DNA of 44,942 nt from contig JAJRUS010000021.1 of NCBI GenBank assembly GCA_024277675.1, positions 1 to 44,942 on the forward strand, written 5' to 3'. The notes below the pieces were generated by a model, which worked only from the letters and a program-made list of their open reading frames with translations, searched no databases and was not told the DNA's origin. This stretch comes from a bacterium (lineage in GTDB: Bacteria > SZUA-182 > SZUA-191 > JAJRXT01). Of this stretch, positions 1 through 8,621 are shown piece after piece. The first letter of the stretch is position 1. Each line of letters starts with the position of its first letter. The translations under genes were made by a program, and so were the position numbers.

Positions 1-234
1 CCCCACATAGAAATAGAAATCTCAGACAGCGGAAGCGGCATACCACCAGACAAGCTACCCCATATTTTTAAACCATTCTTTACCACCAAGGGGGCCATGG
101 GGAGCGGTCTGGGGCTGTTTATATCCTATAACATTATCCAGGAGCACCGGGGAGGGATTGAGGTGCAAAGTGAGGTGGGACGGGGAAGTACCTTTATCAT
201 AAAACTGCCGGTGGCTTCTAAGCCGGCCGGCTGA
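1..234 (+). CDS. Sensor histidine kinase, C-terminal ATPase fragment (5' truncated by window edge)
   Basis: Frame 1 is open from the first base to a TGA at 232-234 and gives 77 residues, so the gene starts outside the window. The fragment shows the ATP-binding boxes of a GHKL/HATPase_c domain in order: G1 box 'DSGSGIP', F box 'IFKPFFTTK' and G2 box 'GSGLGLFI', followed by the usual closing strand 'GRGSTFIIKLP'. It is therefore the end of a two-component sensor kinase that would autophosphorylate on an upstream histidine. The sensor and dimerization domains cannot be seen. It converges on the GT2 gene, with only 8 bases between the two stops. Whether it regulates the neighbouring glycan genes is unknown. 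The ORF track omits it because it has no start. Confidence 0.9.
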   Translation, partial: PHIEIEISDSGSGIPPDKLPHIFKPFFTTKGAMGSGLGLFISYNIIQEHRGGIEVQSEVGRGSTFIIKLPVASKPAG

Positions 235-242
235 ATTTTCGT

Positions 243-962
243 TTAGCGTCGCTTTCTTTTTTCCGCCCGTACTACAGGGACAAAATTAATAAATTCTTCC
301 ACACAACGGCAACATATTTTGAACAATTTCCAGCCCATTATGGAAACCTTGCCGGTGGTTCGGGGGAGATGCTTTACCGGTACTTCAGCCACTTTAAAAC
401 CCGTGGCTTTAGCCATATATGCTATCAGGATTGACGGAGCAAAGGTGTCAGGCGGTACGGCAGGTAAAACCTCATCCAGCACCTTCTTTTTTAAGACCTT
501 AAAGGGTGAATTTGAATCCTTGATCCAGTAACCATACAGCAGCCAGCTTAAGAAACGTACGATACGGGTAATAACCAGCCGATGCAGGGGGTCGTGGCGG
601 GTTTGACGATAGCCGATGACATAATCATATTCCGGAAGCTTGCGGTAGAGTTCCCAAAAGTCATGAGGGTCATTTTGATCGTCGCTGTCGCTTTGGAAAA
701 TAACATCGTACTTAGCTTGCGCAAGCCCTAACCTTACCGCTTTGCCATGCCCTCCATTGCGGGGAGGACGGATTACCAGAATCCCATATTCATTACTTAA
801 GCGTTTCAGAATTTCCCAGGTGCGATCAGTGGAGCAATCATCAACCACGATAAACTCTGCCTGGTCAAGCTTGGAGATTACCTCGGCGTGGTATTTTTTG
901 ACTACCGCTTCAATACAGCCCTCTTCATTATAGGCCGGCATAACCAGTGATACGCCCATCAT
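243..962 (-). CDS. Glycosyltransferase family 2, DPM1/polyprenyl-phosphate sugar synthase-like
   Basis: This 239-residue protein has a GT-A fold: nucleotide-sugar binding start 'VSLVMPAYNEEG' (4-15), 'VVDDCSTDRT' (39-48) and a DxD-type metal site 'SDSDDQNDP' (91-99). Length and order match soluble dolichol/polyprenyl-phosphate sugar synthases, which move a sugar from a nucleotide donor to a lipid phosphate at the inner face of the membrane. No C-terminal membrane helix is visible; the tail ends in a basic cluster. The start is the first of two ATGs, preceded by AAAGG at 6 bases. It is the last gene of the minus-strand run, 16 bases after a flavoprotein gene. It could supply lipid-linked sugar donors to the GT-C proteins upstream; that role is inference. 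Confidence 0.88.
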   Translation of the reverse strand: MMGVSLVMPAYNEEGCIEAVVKKYHAEVISKLDQAEFIVVDDCSTDRTWEILKRLSNEYGILVIRPPRNGGHGKAVRLGLAQAKYDVIFQSDSDDQNDPHDFWELYRKLPEYDYVIGYRQTRHDPLHRLVITRIVRFLSWLLYGYWIKDSNSPFKVLKKKVLDEVLPAVPPDTFAPSILIAYMAKATGFKVAEVPVKHLPRTTGKVSIMGWKLFKICCRCVEEFINFVPVVRAEKRKRR

Positions 963-978
963 TATCTACCTTTAAAAA

Positions 979-2325
979 TCAGATCGTTTGCCAGGTTGCT
1001 TCGGGTTTGCCGGAGAGCAGATAGTCTACTAATTCCACCCCCTGCATAACCGAATGATCCATATTGCCGATTTCATACAACCAGGCGCCAAATCTGCCCC
1101 GGGAATAAATATTATGCTGCATCAGGTATGGTTGAATTACACCCAGTGCTCGATCTCTTTTAAGGGATGGGATGGGATACAGGTACTCCACCTGTATCGG
1201 ATGAGTGGAGACTATATGCTCCCGATCCCGTTCAGAGATTAGTTTAGAGTTTATTAATCCCTGGATAGTGTCTTCAATTATTGTGTTCTTGTCAACCTGT
1301 TTATATTCAGAAAAAGAGGTCTCGCACATTAAGGAATAGTAATCGCCTTCAGGCACATTATTCGGCGAGTAATTGGAGAAATAGGTTACCCGGTAAAAAG
1401 GGGAGTCTGCCTGCGGGAAATACATCCAGCATTTATTACTGGGACACGCCTTTTTTATCCCGATACCGACGATAAAACCGCTGTTATGCTCCAGCCTGGC
1501 GGCGGCAGCCGATAATGCCTCTTGGGTGGGGATAAGCCGGTTGATGAATATATCCAGCGGAGCGGTATTGATCAAAATATCATAAGCCGTTTCGGTTCCA
1601 TCAGTAAACTTGAGCCTCTTTTTTTCTATATCAATGCGGCTTAACTCTTTTTGGAGTTGTAAATTATGCTCTATATACGGCATAAATTTGTTGAACAACC
1701 CCCCGGTACCGCCATATAAGGGGAATTTAAACCGGTTATTGGGCCCCCAGGAAATATCGTCCCGGGCTAAGATAATATTTTTTAAGATGCGCTTTAAATC
1801 TATTATTGAAACCCGCTCGGCAATCCACTCTTTATTCATCTTTTCCGGGGGATGCGCCCAGGTTTTTTTATTCTGAGGCAGCATAAAAATATCGGCAATT
1901 CCATTGCCGAATGTTTTATATAACCATTCCTTAAAATCATGCGTCTCTGCCTGGTTATATTGAGCCTCCATCAATCCCTGTACGCATTCCCAAACCTTTT
2001 CCCGGGGGAGGTAGCGAATATTATTTTGAAAGGGATAGGGCACAAAACGCTCCATAATCCAGATCCAGCTCTCACGCAGATGCTCCAGATATTCATCAGC
2101 CAACAATTTGTCAACCAACTCATCAAAATACTTATAGTGGGAAAACATAACATGCCCGCCCACATCCCAGGTGAATCCGTGTTCATCCTTGAAACTGGCT
2201 GACAGCCCGCCAATATAATGGTTTTTTTCAAAAATTTGCCAATTATCATGGCCCTCTTCATGCAGCCGGTATGCCGCACCTAGGCCGGTTGGGCCGGCGC
2301 CGATAATAACTATTTTTTTAGCCAA
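979..2325 (-). CDS. FAD-dependent amine-oxidase/UDP-galactopyranose mutase-like protein
   Basis: This 448-residue flavoprotein begins with the Rossmann ADP-binding motif 'GAGPTG' (9-14), followed by 'EKNHYIGGLSAS' and 'WDVGGHVMF', which resemble the FAD-binding segments of UDP-galactopyranose mutases and protoporphyrinogen-oxidase-like proteins. The C-terminus 'GRFGAWLYEIGNMDHSVMQG' is the usual closing FAD-contact segment of this superfamily. The start is TTG, with AGGAG 10 bases upstream. It lies 20 bases after another flavoprotein gene and 16 before the GT2 gene, so the three are probably co-transcribed. A role in making or modifying a sugar nucleotide or lipid-linked sugar is likely from context. 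True mutase activity cannot be claimed without checking the UGM substrate-binding arginines. Confidence 0.8.
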   Translation of the reverse strand: MAKKIVIIGAGPTGLGAAYRLHEEGHDNWQIFEKNHYIGGLSASFKDEHGFTWDVGGHVMFSHYKYFDELVDKLLADEYLEHLRESWIWIMERFVPYPFQNNIRYLPREKVWECVQGLMEAQYNQAETHDFKEWLYKTFGNGIADIFMLPQNKKTWAHPPEKMNKEWIAERVSIIDLKRILKNIILARDDISWGPNNRFKFPLYGGTGGLFNKFMPYIEHNLQLQKELSRIDIEKKRLKFTDGTETAYDILINTAPLDIFINRLIPTQEALSAAAARLEHNSGFIVGIGIKKACPSNKCWMYFPQADSPFYRVTYFSNYSPNNVPEGDYYSLMCETSFSEYKQVDKNTIIEDTIQGLINSKLISERDREHIVSTHPIQVEYLYPIPSLKRDRALGVIQPYLMQHNIYSRGRFGAWLYEIGNMDHSVMQGVELVDYLLSGKPEATWQTI

Positions 2326-2345
2326 TTACGTTTATCTCCTACGTC

Positions 2346-3650
2346 TCAAAAATGGTCATTTTGAATCATTTCCACGACTTCGTTAGCTTTTTCAACCATT
2401 CCACTCAAACAACGGTCCTGGGGATATATTTGTGTAGAATCGGTAAAATATAAATTGCTGAATTCCGTCCGCGGGCCCTCCATTAATTTTAAAAAACCGG
2501 TGGTACAGACAGCTTGCGCATACTTATGCCTGAACACACGATAATCAATGACCCAATTGGAACTAAATTGAGGATTAATTACTTTTATCGCTTGGCAATA
2601 TTCTTCAAAAAGCTGCTCATTAGTATATTTGAAGCGCTCTTCATCAACAGCAAGATAGTAAGGTATATAAGCTATGCTAATATCTTTCAAATGATCCGCT
2701 TTGTTTATATTTGTATATTCTATAATACCGTTAAATGAGATGTTTTTGTCGTTTAGGTTTAACCAGAAATTTTCAGTGATAGGGTGTTTTAACTTTAATA
2801 TCATACAAACCACCCCCACAAATTTTATTTTGTTTAACTTGTTTTTAAGATTATTCGCCTCTGGGGGTAAAATGTCCTCCAATAAAGGCAGTGGAACAGT
2901 TGAAATAACGACATCATGTCGGCAATCCTGCCCATTAACCAGCAGACCGGTTATTTTATCCTGCTTAAAAAGTATTTGCTGAACCTTGCTTTTCAGGCGA
3001 ATATTCCCCGACCTTTGTTTAATTTGTTTTTCTAACGCATCTATCAGCACCTGTGATCCTTTTTCCAAATACCCCATATATTCCTTTGAAAAAACACTCT
3101 TTCTCGAAGAAGCCACTCGATGAATACGATGCCATATCCAGGCGGCAGATAGCTTATCATAATACTTGCCGAATTTAATTTTTAACAAAGGATGCCACAA
3201 TACATCATAAGCTTTTTTGCCGATATGCTTAGTTAGCCAGGATACCGCATCTACATCATCATATTTTTCCCATTTTTTATTTAACTTTGAATAGTAAATA
3301 TGGAAACCATAACGCAGCCGGCTGTAAAAACTTATAGGAGTGAATTTTATTAAATCGATGGGATTGCAGAAAGGATATAATTTTCCATCGTAGAAAAAAG
3401 CCGTTCTGGTGGGTTCCCAATGTAAATGGCTATTAATGCCCAGTTCTTTTATAAGCTGAAATAATGGTTCATCGGCCCCACAAATAAAATGATAAAACCC
3501 TTCAATATTAATGCCCCCAAAATCGAACGAACTAGCCTGTCCGCCTAAAACACCCGTCTTCTCATAAAGTGTAACCTTAGCGCCCTTTTTTAAAAGTTGA
3601 TAGGTGAGGGTTAATCCCGATATCCCTCCTCCGATTACAGCTACATCCAT
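2346..3650 (-). CDS. NAD(P)/FAD-dependent amine oxidase family protein
   Basis: This 434-residue protein starts with the dinucleotide-binding motif 'GGGISG' (7-12), then 'YEKTGVLGGQASSF', a typical FAD ribose-contact segment. The C-terminal 'QDRCLSGMVEKANEV' is a weak form of the usual closing GD motif. It belongs to the same flavin amine-oxidase/protoporphyrinogen-oxidase-like superfamily as the next gene, but the two are not close copies. It starts at an ATG preceded by a run of G (AGGGGGG, about 4 bases away). Genes of this type in polysaccharide clusters often act on sugars or polyprenyl lipids. The substrate is not evident. A 227-base gap separates it from the GT-C gene upstream. Confidence 0.78.
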   Translation of the reverse strand: MDVAVIGGGISGLTLTYQLLKKGAKVTLYEKTGVLGGQASSFDFGGINIEGFYHFICGADEPLFQLIKELGINSHLHWEPTRTAFFYDGKLYPFCNPIDLIKFTPISFYSRLRYGFHIYYSKLNKKWEKYDDVDAVSWLTKHIGKKAYDVLWHPLLKIKFGKYYDKLSAAWIWHRIHRVASSRKSVFSKEYMGYLEKGSQVLIDALEKQIKQRSGNIRLKSKVQQILFKQDKITGLLVNGQDCRHDVVISTVPLPLLEDILPPEANNLKNKLNKIKFVGVVCMILKLKHPITENFWLNLNDKNISFNGIIEYTNINKADHLKDISIAYIPYYLAVDEERFKYTNEQLFEEYCQAIKVINPQFSSNWVIDYRVFRHKYAQAVCTTGFLKLMEGPRTEFSNLYFTDSTQIYPQDRCLSGMVEKANEVVEMIQNDHF

Positions 3651-3877
3651 ATACCCCCCTAATTTTCAAAAGTTATCACGAGAAAACCGCATTTAACGGT
3701 AAAGGCCTGTTATAAAGGACAGTGTAAACATTGGACGCCCAGAATTACAGTGCGAGGCATTATGGAGACGGAACTTACCATGGACATCCCAAGGCTTGCC
3801 AGGGAGATAACCCAGGCGGTAATCTTACAATAGAACCAATGCCGGCAAAAGGCAAAAAATATGATAGTGTCTTTATA

Positions 3878-5524
3878 CTAAATATGTTTATAGACAATAA
3901 ATATGCTGTCATGAAACAGATAATCGCGGCCTGGAAGCCAGGCGTATGATTTCACTTTATCATAGACGTCAAATACTTTAACTTTTCGATAGTGTGATTC
4001 AAGATATGTACTGTTGCTGAACTGCTTTTTGACTTCAAGCGGCCTAAGTACAAGCCAGTCAGGCTCCAATTCCTGAACTAACTTATCCCAGTTGTCTGAT
4101 TTTAATTTCTTTCGGGCGGCAACTACTTCGGGTGAAGATAATCCGGGATAATCAAGCATTTTTAATTTTGAAAAATAACCGATATATCCCAGGCATTCCA
4201 CAAAAACGGTATCTTTTGCAGCGGCATTTTGACGAAGCCATAAACCAATTTGCTTTCGATGGTCATCTTCAATGACTCGCTGCTGAATCCGCAACTGATA
4301 AGCAACACAGATCAACAACACTAAGCTTACCGTTACAATCAGAACCGATGTAACCTCAACAACTTTCTTAAAAACCTTCTTTAATGGGACATTTTGATGA
4401 GCGCTTATCCAACGCAGCGCATCTTGAATAATATTAGCGGCCACAAATATACCCATAATTTCGGTATTTGGAATATACCATGGAGAGGGATGACCGGCAA
4501 TATATGTTAAATAGAAATGAGAAAGCATGAATGCAAATGAAACTGCGCGGGCTGCTGAGTTTTTCGACGGAACCAGCCAATATAACGCACATAAGTATGA
4601 AATGAGCTTACTATATTGAAATACCGTATTATGCCAGCCGCCAAAATATGCATATGCCGGTAAAAATGTCAGATTTACTGAGGTGGTTCTTTTAAAAATA
4701 ATATTGATAGGAAACAAGATAAAATTAATGAACAGATTCAAGAAATTGTATGAAGAGGCAAGCCCTTTGGCTATAACAGTGTGTGGGATTGGCGAACCAT
4801 AGTAATACCAGGCCCATAATATCCAGGGCAGGTATATTATAAATGCCAAAAGAGCTGACTTAAGATAAGTTATAAGCAGTTCCTTTCTGGATTTCGTAAA
4901 GGAAAGAGCATTTGGGAACAAAAGAAACCCTAAACCAATACAACCTGCGTATATAAAACCATCAGGTCTGGTCCACATCAAGCCGGCCCAGGACAATCCG
5001 AGCTTTAAAACAATTGAACGTGAGTCAACCATTAAAACATGCAGCATTAGGGCGATGAAAAACACCATGAATGCTGTTTCCTGTCCGTTAATGGTATAAT
5101 CGATGATTTTGGCATCTGTGGCGAACATACCGATTAATACGATGGTCGGGATTAAGGCTAAAGATTTATGCCGGGCGATATTAAGCAGCAGAATCGCTGT
5201 TACGCTTATAAGCAGGCCGCACAAGATACGATAGAGCCATAATACAAGCTTATCTGAGGTGTTACCGGTCATATAACTTAAGGCCGCCGGGATAAGAACA
5301 TTGAAGGGGGAGGTGAAAGAATGAACTCTTTGCCCTGGTGTATAGACTAAGCCGTGACCCGTGGCAAGGTTCTTGCTGGGCTTATAAGTAATATAATAAT
5401 CTTCCCATGCATGATTCGTAACCAACGCAAAGAGCATCGCTATTGAAAATACCGCAAGGAAAACTATAACAAACTCTTTTTTTCTGATTTTAGAGAGGGG
5501 TGCCAACTGATTAGATGAATACAA
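3878..5524 (-). CDS. GT-C fold membrane glycosyltransferase (arabinofuranosyltransferase/ArnT-like)
   Basis: This 548-residue polytopic protein has one N-terminal helix (about 19-36), then an acidic loop 'WEDYYITYKPS' (40-50), 'GHGLVYTPGQRV' and 'SFTSP', followed by many hydrophobic segments and a soluble C-terminal domain of about 130 residues. The acidic-loop pattern and the 'GHGLVYNPGERV'-type motif are typical of GT-C enzymes that use polyprenyl-phosphate sugars on the outer face of the inner membrane. The start is TTG with AAGGT 7 bases upstream. A promoter-like TTGACA-N18-TAAATT lies just ahead, so it may begin its own transcript with the two flavoprotein genes and the GT2 gene. The sugar and acceptor are unknown. 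Confidence 0.82.
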   Translation of the reverse strand: MYSSNQLAPLSKIRKKEFVIVFLAVFSIAMLFALVTNHAWEDYYITYKPSKNLATGHGLVYTPGQRVHSFTSPFNVLIPAALSYMTGNTSDKLVLWLYRILCGLLISVTAILLLNIARHKSLALIPTIVLIGMFATDAKIIDYTINGQETAFMVFFIALMLHVLMVDSRSIVLKLGLSWAGLMWTRPDGFIYAGCIGLGFLLFPNALSFTKSRKELLITYLKSALLAFIIYLPWILWAWYYYGSPIPHTVIAKGLASSYNFLNLFINFILFPINIIFKRTTSVNLTFLPAYAYFGGWHNTVFQYSKLISYLCALYWLVPSKNSAARAVSFAFMLSHFYLTYIAGHPSPWYIPNTEIMGIFVAANIIQDALRWISAHQNVPLKKVFKKVVEVTSVLIVTVSLVLLICVAYQLRIQQRVIEDDHRKQIGLWLRQNAAAKDTVFVECLGYIGYFSKLKMLDYPGLSSPEVVAARKKLKSDNWDKLVQELEPDWLVLRPLEVKKQFSNSTYLESHYRKVKVFDVYDKVKSYAWLPGRDYLFHDSIFIVYKHI

Positions 5525-5585
5525 AAGCTTACCTTTTATTTAATGTATTTGGTGAAAAAAGCCTCGAAATTCCTATTTTAACCTT

Positions 5586-5615
5586 AATTTATCACTCTGA
5601 AATAAAACGTGTCAA
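5586..5615 (-). promoter_or_regulatory. Sigma70-like promoter ahead of GT-C gene
   Basis: Read on the minus strand there is a perfect -35 TTGACA, an 18-base spacer and TAAATT (4 of 6 matches to TATAAT). It sits in a 137-base gap, about 60 bases before the TTG start at 5524. It could start a transcript covering 5524 down to 243. Promoter calls by eye are uncertain. Confidence 0.45.
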
Positions 5616-5661
5616 GTAAAATTGGCGGAATGGTCAGCCTGGGGTACATATTAGAGGAAAA

Positions 5662-6684
5662 CTATTCCCACTGCTTTCCATAAACCGGATGCGCCAGAAT
5701 TTCCTGCCGATATTTTTTCCCATGTAACTGGTTCCAGATAAGATAATATATTTTAGCTAAAATTAAACATATCTTAAATAGAGGGGTATCAAAAAATAAG
5801 CGCTTAAGGCGCGAGGTGCGTAAAAACAACTCAAATTTGGAAACCAGATTATGTTCAGCCGGCTTAAATTCCATTTTATGCTCTGCTAAACTTTCACCGA
5901 CAACTTCAATGTGCTCTAAATGCGAATTGCCTAACTTCCGTTGGGCACAATTCTGTATATGCTTGATTTTAGAAGGGTCAAATCCCATAAGCTGGGCTTG
6001 CACTGTATCTAAAGCTACAAAATCACCTGAAGCCAATACCAGGTTTGCTATTTTAGGAATGCCTGATTTAGGACCGTTTCCCTCTAAACATACGGTAGCA
6101 TCCATAACCGCAAATTTAGGGGTTACTATGGAGTTAATATCCGCCAGGGCATCATCCAGTACCAGATGGAAGTTATGCCTGAGTTTACTTATACAGCCCC
6201 ACTGGTTTTTTATGGCTCCGGTAATGGTGGTCTTGCCGTGGGTTTTCATCACCGGGAGAGTAATCATTTCAGTATAGAACAATATTTCGGGAATCTCAAT
6301 ATCTTTGAATATTATATTAGTTTCTGTTTTAACCCGAACCGGTTTCTGGCGCGACAGGTTGACCCATTCTACGGCATATCTTTCGCATAATTGCTTCATT
6401 CTGCTTTTATAGTATGCTTTTTCTATATCTTCCAATACCTGGTCTGATTCCACCATATATATTTTACCCACCCAATCATGGATAGTGTTAATCACGCCTT
6501 CCGCAACCAGGGGAGATGTTATGGAGCCTGGAATAAACAAATCCCAGCCCAGGTTAACCTTGAGACTTACCGCAGCTCCCTTGGAAATAAATTCCTTCCA
6601 ATGTGCCGCTTCCATAGCCTCAGAGACGGCTTGAATAACATCCTGGTCAACCTTGGTAATGGATACGATACTGTTTTGCTTCAT
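5662..6684 (-). CDS. DUF362 domain-containing protein
   Basis: This 340-residue protein matches the DUF362 family: 'VSLKVNLGW' near the start, 'PVMKTHGKTTITGAIKNQWG' in the middle and 'DFVALDTVQAQLMGFDP' toward the end, all in the usual order. DUF362 members are often fused to ferredoxin domains, but here there is no CxxCxxC cluster, so this is the stand-alone form. The basic, hydrophobic C-terminal 60 residues might touch the membrane. It sits inside a run of glycan genes, 41 bases after a GT-C gene, so co-transcription is likely. The biochemical function of the family is not established to my knowledge. Confidence 0.85.
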   Translation of the reverse strand: MKQNSIVSITKVDQDVIQAVSEAMEAAHWKEFISKGAAVSLKVNLGWDLFIPGSITSPLVAEGVINTIHDWVGKIYMVESDQVLEDIEKAYYKSRMKQLCERYAVEWVNLSRQKPVRVKTETNIIFKDIEIPEILFYTEMITLPVMKTHGKTTITGAIKNQWGCISKLRHNFHLVLDDALADINSIVTPKFAVMDATVCLEGNGPKSGIPKIANLVLASGDFVALDTVQAQLMGFDPSKIKHIQNCAQRKLGNSHLEHIEVVGESLAEHKMEFKPAEHNLVSKFELFLRTSRLKRLFFDTPLFKICLILAKIYYLIWNQLHGKKYRQEILAHPVYGKQWE

Positions 6685-6725
6685 TTATTTATGCCCTTAA
6701 TTAAGTACGGGTTCTCTATAAAATA

Positions 6726-8621
6726 TTACAGGCTGAAACCCCTGACATCCAGCCTGATAAGCTTATTTGCTTCCCATAAAAATGGTGTTCTGCCCTTGAA
6801 GTATTTAGGATAGAATTCCCGCCAATCATCTGGTTTGTCTGGGTCTTTCTGATCCAATACCCAGGGTGATTTTGCACCAAATAGTTTGAAATAAACAACC
6901 TTCCCTTGCCCAAATTTCGTGTAGGGGATATTTCCCAATGGAAGTTGTTCACTTTTTATAAAAACAACCGCCTTGTCTGATTGCATTTTAGCAACTTGTT
7001 GTTTTAAATCCCAAAACGCTGATTTATAACCATAATTTATCTGGGCAAGCGCAAAGAAACTCCAATTTAGAATAAGCAATAGGATTACTCCAAATTGGAA
7101 TGAATTATTTTTAAAATTAACCCTGTCGGCCATCTTTTGAAAATAGGGTTTGCTGCTTATTATTCCCCTGGCTAATAATGGAATTAGCCCGATTATTATA
7201 GCTTCGTTATAATATCTTGCCCCCACTGCCAGAGAATTCCAGATGCTGTTATCATAAAAATAAAAGAGCTGGAAGGCAAGCATACCCACAAAAGTAGTGC
7301 CTAAAAGAATATCCAGGCTGTCTTTGAATTTAATTAGCTGAAAAATTATAAAAAAATAAGCCAGGCCCACAGTAATAAAATTAAAGCCATAGATGTTTTC
7401 CGGAAACCCCCAACCGACGATATTCATTCCTACCGTCGGCAGGATATTTTTAATTAGTCTTTTAAAGGCTTGAGGTAAAGTATGATTATATGCTAATCCC
7501 TTAATGGGGGTATCATATGTTTTAGATAAATCAGGATTCATGCCTTCTGCTTTTATGCCGAGTCCGAAAGTGGTATATTTTTGTTCTACGTCATGCGGTG
7601 TTTTAAAATAATTACCTGTATAATAATGATTTACCGCTAAATATAATGCAATACCAGTCAAACTAACCACAAAAAGCAATATCCCGTTGAGGAACACCCG
7701 CTTTTTGGCTTGTGCTTTTAAAAAATAATAAAACCAGAATACGGCAAACACTCCGGCAAAGGCAACAGCCGAACCCGGCCTGGTATTAAAGGCAAAACCC
7801 CAGCATAGACCGGCAATTATCATGCCTGCAAAAGAAAGACCGGTGTTGGTTTGAGTAGTCTTTCCAGCCGCTGGTTTTACCCCCTTCAAGAAGAAATAAA
7901 GTGCCGCCGCCAGCAGGCAGCGGGAGGTATTCTCACTCCACCAGGCACCCCCTATAGCATAAAATGACGGTGAAACAAGTATTAAAAAAGCGGTGAGTAA
8001 GGCTGCTTTTCTGGAGACAAAGCTGTCCATTATTAAAAACATGAACACCATTAATATCCCGGATAATATCGGAGGAATAAGCCAGGGTGCATTAAGGTAT
8101 TCTCCAAATGCAAGAACAGATGCATTGCCTATGGGAAACAGTTGATACACCTTGCCGTTAACGTAGTTCAAATGGCGGGCCGGGATGAACCTCATATCGG
8201 GAGGCGATGGGGTATAGGTTTTACCCATAGTAAATAACCTGGCTTGAAAAAGGTATGTTTCCGTGTCAGGATCTACATAAGTACACTTACTGACAAACAC
8301 CATGTATGCAAGACAAATCGAAAAACCCAGCAAGAACGCACTCCAACAAAGGGCGCTTCTTTTCCGGGCACATAGCCTTTCCACTATATTTTTAAACTTA
8401 TCTACACCAGCTGTTATAAGTTCGCCTATTTCAGGAATGTCGGTTATAAATTTCCAGATAACAAAGAAATTGATTGTTATCAGGATACTAAGCGGTATCC
8501 ATATAAGTGAAGAATGAACGGAGAAGTTTAATGCATCCTGAATGTAACCGACAATAGCAGGAGTTTTTTGAATGGCAAATATTAAAAAAGCTTCAATTAA
8601 AGCCAGCAGAATAACTGTCAT
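6726..8621 (-). CDS. GT-C (GT39/ArnT-like) membrane glycosyltransferase, 631 aa
   Basis: This is a polytopic protein with about a dozen hydrophobic segments. After three N-terminal helices comes the acidic extracytoplasmic motif 'YVDPDTETYLFQAR' (about 116-128), the DxD/E site that marks GT-C enzymes. 'RFNTRPGS' and 'GWGFPENIYGFNF'-like loops follow, and a soluble C-terminal domain of about 100 residues closes the protein. GT-C enzymes transfer a sugar from a polyprenyl-phosphate donor outside the inner membrane. Its start overlaps the stop of the preceding GT-C gene by 4 bases (ATGA), so the two are translationally coupled. Substrates cannot be read from the sequence. Confidence 0.82.
   Translation of the reverse strand: MTVILLALIEAFLIFAIQKTPAIVGYIQDALNFSVHSSLIWIPLSILITINFFVIWKFITDIPEIGELITAGVDKFKNIVERLCARKRSALCWSAFLLGFSICLAYMVFVSKCTYVDPDTETYLFQARLFTMGKTYTPSPPDMRFIPARHLNYVNGKVYQLFPIGNASVLAFGEYLNAPWLIPPILSGILMVFMFLIMDSFVSRKAALLTAFLILVSPSFYAIGGAWWSENTSRCLLAAALYFFLKGVKPAAGKTTQTNTGLSFAGMIIAGLCWGFAFNTRPGSAVAFAGVFAVFWFYYFLKAQAKKRVFLNGILLFVVSLTGIALYLAVNHYYTGNYFKTPHDVEQKYTTFGLGIKAEGMNPDLSKTYDTPIKGLAYNHTLPQAFKRLIKNILPTVGMNIVGWGFPENIYGFNFITVGLAYFFIIFQLIKFKDSLDILLGTTFVGMLAFQLFYFYDNSIWNSLAVGARYYNEAIIIGLIPLLARGIISSKPYFQKMADRVNFKNNSFQFGVILLLILNWSFFALAQINYGYKSAFWDLKQQVAKMQSDKAVVFIKSEQLPLGNIPYTKFGQGKVVYFKLFGAKSPWVLDQKDPDKPDDWREFYPKYFKGRTPFLWEANKLIRLDVRGFSL

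Noticed and set aside
5816-6277. 153-codon plus-strand ORF
   Set aside because: Antisense to the DUF362 gene; composition rich in Cys, Ser and Trp as expected for a shadow.
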